Source: Armatimonadota bacterium | GTDB taxonomy: Bacteria > Armatimonadota > UBA10988 > DTZQ01 | NCBI GenBank assembly: GCA_012961305.1 | Contig: DTZQ01000684.1 | Location: 1-13,472 of the forward strand | DNA: 13,472 nt | Direction: 5' to 3' | Shown: positions 1-5,700 of the stretch, in pieces | How the letters are laid out: each line of letters opens with the position of its first letter | How positions within the stretch are numbered: position 1 is the first letter of the stretch | Program-made: the position numbers and the translations under genes | Notes under the pieces: model-generated | The model's input: the letters and a program-made list of their open reading frames with translations, nothing else | What the model was told of the DNA's origin: nothing | Database searches by the model: none

Positions 1-37
1 ATATTTTTCTTGCATCTTAGTTTTTATGTCAGTCAGT

Positions 38-426
38 TCATATAGCGTCCACAACCTTCTTAAGTTTGCTTTCAACCTTCTCTGCAATGGGTATCAGTTC
101 TGGATTGCCAACTTTTCCAAGCTGCACGGTTGGCAGGATGGCACTGACATAGGTTTTTCCTTTATGAGTGTAGACTGTTATATTACAGGGAAGCAAAACC
201 CCGATATCTCGTTCAGTAGTTAATGCTCGGTATGCTAACTGTGGATTACAGGCTCCTAAGATTATATAGTCCTCAAAGTCCACATTGAATTTTGTTTTAA
301 GTGTCTGCTTCACATCTATTTCTGTAAGAACGCCGAACCCCTCTTTTTTCAGTTCTTCTTGACTTTCACAACTGTATCTGCAAATTTGGGGGCAACAGAT
401 TTTTTGTATGTGTATATTATATTCAC
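38..426 (-). CDS. DUF302 family protein, apparently frameshifted
   Basis: The protein from GTG 313 to TGA 38-40 has the conserved body of the DUF302 family: LGACNPQLAYRAL, then LLPCN, then VSAILP. Function in the family is not established; members are small alpha/beta proteins of about 125-130 residues. The 91 residues from GTG 313 lack the family's N-terminus. That part is upstream in another frame: from GTG 424-426 it reads YTYKKSVAPKFADTVVKVK and hits TGA at 349-351. A -1 shift near 350-363, at the AAGAAGAAC stretch, joins the halves as KVK-EELKKEGFGVLTEID, giving a normal ~128-residue DUF302 protein. GTG 424-426 overlaps a GAGGTGA ribosome-binding-like sequence, so the true start is uncertain. 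It lies 7 bases after the SHOCT gene stop and is probably co-transcribed with it. The family call is strong; whether the shift is a mutation or a sequence error is open. Confidence 0.8.
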
Positions 427-433
427 CTCTTTT

Positions 434-634
434 CTATTTATAATAAGTCTCTTTTTTCTCTTGGAATTCTTCTTTACTTATCTCTCCTCTTGCGTATTTT
501 TTCTTCAGGATTTCAAGCGCAGTTTCCTGTTCTTTACCTCCACTTCTTTCCCAGAGGTATTTGATAAGCAGTACCAGTCCGATGATTATCAGTATCCAGA
601 ATATAAAACCAAAAAACATCATTCCAAATAGCAT
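434..634 (-). CDS. Small membrane protein with C-terminal SHOCT domain
   Basis: This is a 66-residue protein. Residues ~3-27 form one hydrophobic helix (phenylalanine, isoleucine and leucine rich). Residues ~39-63 match the SHOCT (short C-terminal) domain: ALEILKKKYARGEISKEEF. SHOCT domains occur at the ends of many bacterial and archaeal membrane proteins and are thought to aid oligomerisation; no enzymatic role is known. I chose ATG 634-632 because GGAGAG lies 5 bases upstream at 645-640. A TTG at 649 would extend the protein by five residues but overlaps no better signal. The stop at 436-434 is followed 7 bases later by the DUF302 reading frame, so the two likely form one operon. The family call is firm; the function is unknown. 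Confidence 0.85.
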   Translation of the reverse strand: MLFGMMFFGFIFWILIIIGLVLLIKYLWERSGGKEQETALEILKKKYARGEISKEEFQEKKETYYK

Positions 635-666
635 TTTAACTCTCCACAAATAACAGTTGAACTAAG

Positions 667-677
667 TAATATAAAAA
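667..677 (-). promoter_or_regulatory. Putative archaeal TATA box for the SHOCT-DUF302 operon
   Basis: Read on the minus strand this is TTTTTATATTA. Transcription starting about 25 bases downstream (~647) would give a short leader that just includes the GGAGAG at 645-640 and the ATG at 634. The spacing fits archaeal promoters. In an AT-rich region such a match can occur by chance. Confidence 0.4.
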
Positions 678-839
678 GATGATGATACATAGAAGTCAAT
701 GGAGTGTCTTTTACTATCCAATACATAATCCTCCAACTATACAATATTCATTAGTTCAGACTCTTTAAAGAAGGAAAATGTTCAAGAGGGCAAGATTTTT
801 TTTGAAGCAGTAAAATTTTCAGATATGTTTTGATAAACT

Positions 840-850
840 CTATATTTTAT
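840..850 (+). promoter_or_regulatory. Putative archaeal TATA box for the FAD oxidoreductase
   Basis: CTATATTTTAT is centred about 24 bases before ATG 869. Archaeal TATA boxes sit about 25 bases before the transcription start, so the mRNA would begin at or next to the ATG and be leaderless. No ribosome-binding sequence precedes ATG 869, which agrees with this. Together with the TATA-like site at 667-677, the region between the two genes looks like a divergent promoter region. This is inference from spacing only. Confidence 0.45.
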
Positions 851-868
851 TATGCTGCATGTTGTTAT

Positions 869-1645
869 ATGAAGGCTGTTGTTATAGGTTCAGGTCTTGG
901 AGGTCTGCTTGCTGGAGCAGAACTCTCAAAAGAAGGGTATGAGGTAGAGATATTTGAACGTCTTCCTTTCATAGGTGGAAGGTTTACCAATCTTGAGTAT
1001 AAAGGTTTTAAGCTCTCCACAGGAGCGCTTCACATGATACCCCATGGCTCAAGAGGACCTCTTGCACACATGCTAAGCAATGTAGGTGCAAGAGTAACGA
1101 TTGTGGATTCAAAGCCCATGGCTATGGTAAACATGAGAGATAAAAATATTTCCTTTGAGGATTTTCGAAAACTTCTCTCGCTATCACATCGCATGAAGTT
1201 TGCGTTTCTTACCTTTGCATCAAGAATATTCAAACCAAATATATCATTCAAAGAATGGGTAGTAAGATATTTTGATGATGATCTGATTCTGAGATTTGCT
1301 GATTCCTTTTGTGGTTGGGCATTGAGTTTAAGATCAGAGGATATTCAGGCAAAAGAGATGCTTGAGATAATACATAACATTATACGCTATGGAGGTCCTG
1401 GAATTCCCATAGGTGGGTGTGGTGCTGTAACCAAAGCTCTTGTCCAGGTTATAAACTCAAATGGAGGAAAGCTCTACACAAGATCACAGGTGGATAAAAT
1501 AATCATCAATAAAGGCTGTGCAGGCCGGCGGCGGAAAGGTAGTAGGAGTAGGGTTGCTGGTGGACCGCAGCGGCGGGCAGGTGAACTTGGGGGTCAAAAC
1601 AGAGGCCTTGACCACCCTGCACATTCCCACCTATCCGCCAGATGA
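869..1645 (+). CDS. Phytoene-desaturase-like FAD oxidoreductase, truncated by the contig junction
   Basis: The N-terminus MKAVVIGSGLGG carries the Rossmann dinucleotide motif GxGxxG (G7, G9, G12), with the expected acidic residue E30 and GGR at 36-38. This is the FAD-binding signature of the phytoene desaturase/amine-oxidase-like superfamily. The motif FKLSTGALHMIPHG and the later PIGGCGAVTKALV resemble archaeal members annotated as NAD(P)/FAD-dependent oxidoreductases; the substrate cannot be told. I start at ATG 869 because the Rossmann strand begins there; 13 codons upstream to TTG 830 add nothing family-like. True homology ends near residue 215 (~1513). The remaining ~44 codons are Arg/Gly-rich, are GC-rich DNA, and are an out-of-frame reading of a bacterial pyrE end. 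The real protein should be roughly twice as long, so its C-terminal half is missing. Confidence 0.85.
   Translation: MKAVVIGSGLGGLLAGAELSKEGYEVEIFERLPFIGGRFTNLEYKGFKLSTGALHMIPHGSRGPLAHMLSNVGARVTIVDSKPMAMVNMRDKNISFEDFRKLLSLSHRMKFAFLTFASRIFKPNISFKEWVVRYFDDDLILRFADSFCGWALSLRSEDIQAKEMLEIIHNIIRYGGPGIPIGGCGAVTKALVQVINSNGGKLYTRSQVDKIIINKGCAGRRRKGSRSRVAGGPQRRAGELGGQNRGLDHPAHSHLSAR
1511..1524. other. Chimeric junction between AT-rich and GC-rich DNA
   Basis: Upstream is AT-rich coding DNA in the FAD oxidoreductase frame. Downstream is GC-rich DNA coding for the end of PyrE in another frame. The bases GGCTGTGCAGG at 1514-1524 make sense in both: Gly-Cys-Ala in the oxidoreductase, and Ala-Val-Gln-Ala in PyrE. 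They could therefore be a short shared overlap where two unrelated sequences were joined. No transposon end, tRNA gene or integrase accompanies the change. An assembly or amplification chimera is my leading explanation. Confidence 0.8.
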
Positions 1646-1706
1646 GTGTCCCCTGTGCCGGCAGGGAACGCCTCTGGTCAAACCCGGCAGCCGTCCTCAA
1701 AGGTAA
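1515..1706 (+). CDS. pyrE: Orotate phosphoribosyltransferase, C-terminal fragment
   Basis: The frame reads AVQAGGGKVVGVGLLVDRSGG and ends ECPLCRQGTPLVKPGS. This is the typical end of the PyrE class in which a CPLC motif precedes the C-terminal KPGS. PyrE transfers the phosphoribosyl group of PRPP to orotate in de novo pyrimidine synthesis, in the cytoplasm. Only about 63 of the family's ~190-200 residues are present. The PRPP-binding loop and the EDVxTTG region should lie just upstream, but that DNA has been replaced at the junction. The stop TAA is at 1704-1706. The zinc-ribbon gene follows after 29 bases. The family assignment is firm; the 5' truncation comes from the junction, not necessarily from the organism. 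Confidence 0.87.
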   Translation, partial: AVQAGGGKVVGVGLLVDRSGGQVNLGVKTEALTTLHIPTYPPDECPLCRQGTPLVKPGSRPQR

Positions 1707-1735
1707 ACCGGAGGCAAACTAATAGGGAGAAGACT

Positions 1736-2023
1736 ATGCCCGTACCACTTTCGCTGAAATGTCCCCAATGCGGGACCATGAACCCCGCAGACCGGCAGTT
1801 CTGCCAGGTGTGTGAAAGTCCCCTGGACGTCGCCCCGGAAATCCTGCCGGAGAAGCGGGTTACCATTGACGAACGCTTAGTAATCCGGGTGGGTCTGGTG
1901 GTAGCGGTGTTGGTGCTCATCTTCGTGCTGGTCAAAGTGGGCGGGCTGCTCAAACGCAACCTGTCCACCATCCAGCAGGTGTACCACAGCGACCTCGTAG
2001 AGGATGCTTTAGGGGAACGGTGA
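1736..2023 (+). CDS. Zinc-ribbon protein with one transmembrane helix
   Basis: This is a 95-residue protein. Cysteines 9, 12, 23 and 26 form two CxxC knuckles (CPQCG and CQVCE) of a zinc-ribbon. A single hydrophobic helix at about 49-72 (VAVLVLIFVLV) follows, with K73-R74 after it. The last ~20 residues are polar. The basic residues on both sides of the helix leave topology unclear. I chose ATG 1736 because AGGGAGA at 1724-1730 is a good ribosome-binding site and the zinc-ribbon starts just inside. A longer frame from 1646 would overlap the pyrE end and is unlikely. It sits between pyrE and a HAD phosphatase gene that starts 3 bases after its stop. I do not recognise a specific function. Confidence 0.8.
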   Translation: MPVPLSLKCPQCGTMNPADRQFCQVCESPLDVAPEILPEKRVTIDERLVIRVGLVVAVLVLIFVLVKVGGLLKRNLSTIQQVYHSDLVEDALGER

Positions 2024-2026
2024 CCG

Positions 2027-2779
2027 ATGCGACCCTGGACCGACGTGCGGGCGGTGCTGTTCGATTTCGACGGCACTTTGGTGGACACGCGAATTGACTT
2101 TGCCCGAATGCGGCAGGAAGTGAGGGCCTTGCTGCCCCAGTTCGGAGTGCAGTTAGACCCCCGTCCGCGGTACATTTTGGAGTTAATTGAGGCCGCCGAG
2201 GCCCTGCTGCGCCAGCAGGACAGACAGTGGGCGCGCGCTTTCCGCCAGGCAGCGGAGGAGATTGTGCTGACCCTCGAACTGGAGGGAGCCCAACGCGCCC
2301 AGGTAATCCCCGGCATTCCAGACCTGCTGCGACGGCTGCGGGCAGCGGGCATTCAAATTGCCGTCCTCACCCGCAATTGCCGGGTGGCAGTGGAACTTGC
2401 TCTCACCCGTTGTCCCCTGCTCTACGATGTGCTCCTCACTCGGGACGACGTATCCCTCATTAAGCCCCACCCTGCCCACGCCCAACACGCCTTAACCTCC
2501 TTAGGTGTGCCCCAGGCTCAATCCGTCCTGGTGGGCGACCACGTTGGAGATATGGAATGCGCCCAGAAATTGGGCCTGCGGGGTGTAGGAGTCCTGACCG
2601 GCTCCAGCAGTCACGAGGAGTTAATGGCTGCGGGGGCAGAGGTGGTACTTCCCTCGGCGGCCGAGTTGGCTTCCTTGTTGGGATTGGAAAATGCTGACCT
2701 TAAAGGTTCTCTGGCTAAGTGGATGTCTGGTGGCGACTTCGCCGGTCGCCCCGGAATTGCTGACCAATCCGGGCTTTGA
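2027..2779 (+). CDS. HAD-superfamily hydrolase, subfamily IA (phosphatase-like)
   Basis: All four HAD motifs are visible: motif I DFDGTLVDT with D13 as nucleophile and D15 as general acid/base; motif II T115 in AVLTRN; motif III K146 in IKPHP; motif IV GDHVGDM with D171 and D175 binding magnesium. A helical cap lies between motifs I and II (about 22-95), as in the Gph/phosphoglycolate-phosphatase-like group. The substrate is not predictable; phosphoglycolate, pyrophosphate or a sugar phosphate are possible. It is cytoplasmic. The ATG lies 3 bases after the zinc-ribbon stop, with AGGGGA about 10 bases upstream. The fold should end near LLGLE at about residue 221. The last ~30 residues read through the start of the next gene, an 89-base overlap, and look non-conserved. 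Confidence 0.9.
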   Translation: MRPWTDVRAVLFDFDGTLVDTRIDFARMRQEVRALLPQFGVQLDPRPRYILELIEAAEALLRQQDRQWARAFRQAAEEIVLTLELEGAQRAQVIPGIPDLLRRLRAAGIQIAVLTRNCRVAVELALTRCPLLYDVLLTRDDVSLIKPHPAHAQHALTSLGVPQAQSVLVGDHVGDMECAQKLGLRGVGVLTGSSSHEELMAAGAEVVLPSAAELASLLGLENADLKGSLAKWMSGGDFAGRPGIADQSGL

Positions 2780-5700
2780 GCAGGTGGGCGAAAAGGGCTT
2801 GCCCTTGGGCTGGCAGCGGTACGGGGGTATCGTACCCGAAAGCCGGGTGGAACTTGTCCCGGAGGCCCACAGCGGTAAGTGGGCCCTTCGACTCCTGGAC
2901 ACCGGCCCGAAGGAGCGCAATTACCGCTGGGCCACAGGGGTGTACCAGGACCTCCCAGCCACTCCAGGTAGGTATTATCGCGCTTCCGTGTGGGTCAAAG
3001 CCCGGGCCCGCAATCACCCGCAGGCGGTCATTTTGCAACTGACCTTCCTGCCCCAGTCCCTGTCCCGCGCCGCGTTTTTGACTCCGCCCTTGGGCGGGAA
3101 CTGGCAGCGGTTTGCCCTGGTAGCCCAAGCCCCAGAGGGCGCGGAGCAGGTGCGGCTCTACCTCTACACCATGCACTACTGGACGAGCGACACCTTGCTG
3201 GACGAGGCCTCCCTCAGGGAAGTGGACCTTGCCACCTTAGGCCCGCAAGCCCTGCCCCTGTTTTGGGGCAGCGAGGGCATTGGACGGCTTCGCCCTCGCT
3301 CAGGGGAGGTTCCCCTGGTGAAGAAGGGTCAGCCCAGGGCGGTGATTGTCCATCCTTCCGGCCCAGAATACGCGGCCTCAGCCCGCCAACTCCAGACCTT
3401 TGTGCGGGAGCGCACCGGCGCGGAACTGCCCTTGGTCAACGCAGCCGCCCTCAACCGCCGGAACTGGCGAAACTTCGTGCAAGACCCTGCGGGCCTGGGA
3501 CCCACCACCTCCCTGGTGGTGTTGGGCAACCTGCTGAACAACGTGCTCTTGGAGCGTCTCTACTGGAACAAATACGCCTTGGCCGACCGCGCCTTCCCCG
3601 GCCCCGGCGGGTACACCCTGCGCACGGTGAGCGAACCCTACGGCTTTGCGGCCGGGCAGAACGTCCTGGTGGTAGGCGCCAGCGACCTCGCCGGCCTGCG
3701 CCGGGGCGTAGCCGCCCTGACCGACCTTTTGGCCTCCACCAACCCATTAGCCGACCTGACCGTACCCTACACCCTCCGCGTGGAACCCCATCCGCCCCTG
3801 CCACCCAATTTGCCGGAGACGCCGCCCACTGACTTCACCGCATTCATTAAATACGGCCAGCAGTATTTGCGCACTGGTGAGGGGAAATATGCCGAACTGG
3901 CCCGCAAGGCCCTGCTCCAATGCGCAGCCCGCTATCGCGAGAACCCTGATTATTCCGTAACCTGGCCGGAGGAGACCTCTTCAGTCCACATCGGGCTGGT
4001 GTGGGATGCCATAGAACCCAGTCCCGTTTTCTCAGCGGAGGACCGCCTGACCTGCGTCAACGCCCTGCTGACTTTGCTCTACGAACTGCCCCGCCACACC
4101 TCCTCCTGGGGCCGCCTGCGCGACAACAATACCATCATCTGGAACCACACCACCTTTCCCCTCCTGGGCATTTACACCCTGGCCCGTTATTTCCGCCGGT
4201 TCTACGGCAACCTGGACGGGCGGTTGGACGACTACTTGGCCGAAGTCCACGGGGCCTTTCGGGGCCAAATGCGCTGCTGGAAGCCCCAATGCGACGCCGA
4301 CGGCTACTTGACCCTGACCATCAATCACACCCTCACCTACGCGTTGGCGGAGGGCGATTATACTTTTGGCGAAAACGGTAACCTGCAGAGGTTCGCCGAT
4401 TATTTGACCGCCCTGTGTGACAACCGGGGCCTGCACCCCGGCCTGGGCGATAGCGGTTATGCCCGCTCGCCCGGCTACGAACTGCGGGGCTTGCCTTTGG
4501 CCTTCTGGTGGACCCGGGATGGCCGCTACCTGTGGCGCTTGCAACAGTGCAATCCCAACTGGGTGAATCCCTATTGGGGGGACATAGAACCGCGTCCCTG
4601 GAGGGAACTGGTGGGAGTGAAAGTAACACCCCTGCCTCCACTGGTGTACGATTTCACCCGCACTCGCTCCTACTATGGTGAGCCGGTCACCCCGCCCAAC
4701 ATCCCCTTCGCCCAGAGTTTCGACAAAATCACTTTCCGTGAGAACCTCGAACCTGAGGGGCAGTTCCTCCTGCTGGATGGCTACGCCTCCGGCAAACACC
4801 TGCACTACGACGGCAACGCCATCATCAAGTGCGCTATGCTGGGGGAGGATTTCCTGATTGACGCTGACTACCTCGTCCGCAACACCACCGAGCACAGCAT
4901 GGTCAGCATCATCCGCAACGGTCGAGCGAAACAGTTGGAACCCGTGTGCACAGCCCTGCTGCACCACGCGGATTTGCCCACTTTCGGCTTCACCCAGACG
5001 CAAGTGCACGACTGGAACGGGGCCGACTGGATGCGGAGCATCCTGTGGTGGAAAGGTGAGGGTTTCGTCGTTTTCGACACCGTGACTGCCCGAATGGAGG
5101 GCGATTTCACCGCGGAGTGCGTGTGGAAGACCTTGAACCGGGGAACCCAAACCCTCTCCCCGCAGGAGTTTCGCACGCTCATCGTGGCGGGGGATGGCAT
5201 CGGCAATCGGGACTTGCGGGTAGTAGCCCACGAAGGAGCCAGCGGTGGCAAGGCGGTCAAGTTCACCCAGAGCACGGCCCGGCTGGATTTTGGACTGGAA
5301 CTGCCCGCTGGCCAGTACACCCTGACCCTCTACGCCCTGGGGTTGGATTCCGGTACGGATTCCTTTTGGCTGAGCATTGACGGGGGCAAGGAGCGCACGG
5401 CCTATCACATTCCCGTTGGACACTTTGGCCCCAGCAGCGGTTCCTGGACGAAAGAGACTCCCACCCCCGGCTTCACGCTGGAGCGGGGCGGATTTCACCG
5501 CCTCACCCTGACCCTGCGGGAAAATCCGGGGGTCTTGCTGGACCGCTTGGTACTGACCACCGCAGAGGGGCAAGAGGTAGCGGCGTTCGAGGCTGAGGAG
5601 GCACCAGAACTGCCTGCCGAAATGCAGCGGGCCGCCCCGAAGAAGTCCTTTGTCATTGCCTTCGACGGCAGTGCAAGGGCCAAGATGACTACCCGCTTTT

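Noticed and set aside
1..37. Search for a terminator or gene end beyond the DUF302 stop
   Set aside because: The 37 bases are AT-rich with no stem and no frame long enough to judge.
26..223. A 65-codon + strand frame at the left end
   Set aside because: It is antisense to the DUF302 body, which matches a known family.
1678..2352. A 224-codon minus-strand frame
   Set aside because: It is Ser/Arg/Thr-rich and antisense to the zinc-ribbon and HAD genes, both of which have firm motifs.
2715..2726. Possible lipobox LSGC at residues 9-12 of the large secreted protein
   Set aside because: The cysteine is too near the N-terminus: only one lysine and a hydrophobic stretch of five or six residues precede it, shorter than usual for lipoprotein signals. 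A normal signal peptide ending near residue 20 fits better.
2990..3832. A 280-codon + strand frame overlapping the N-terminal CBM region
   Set aside because: It is Pro/Arg/Gly-rich with no fold signature, and lies in another frame of the well-supported large gene.
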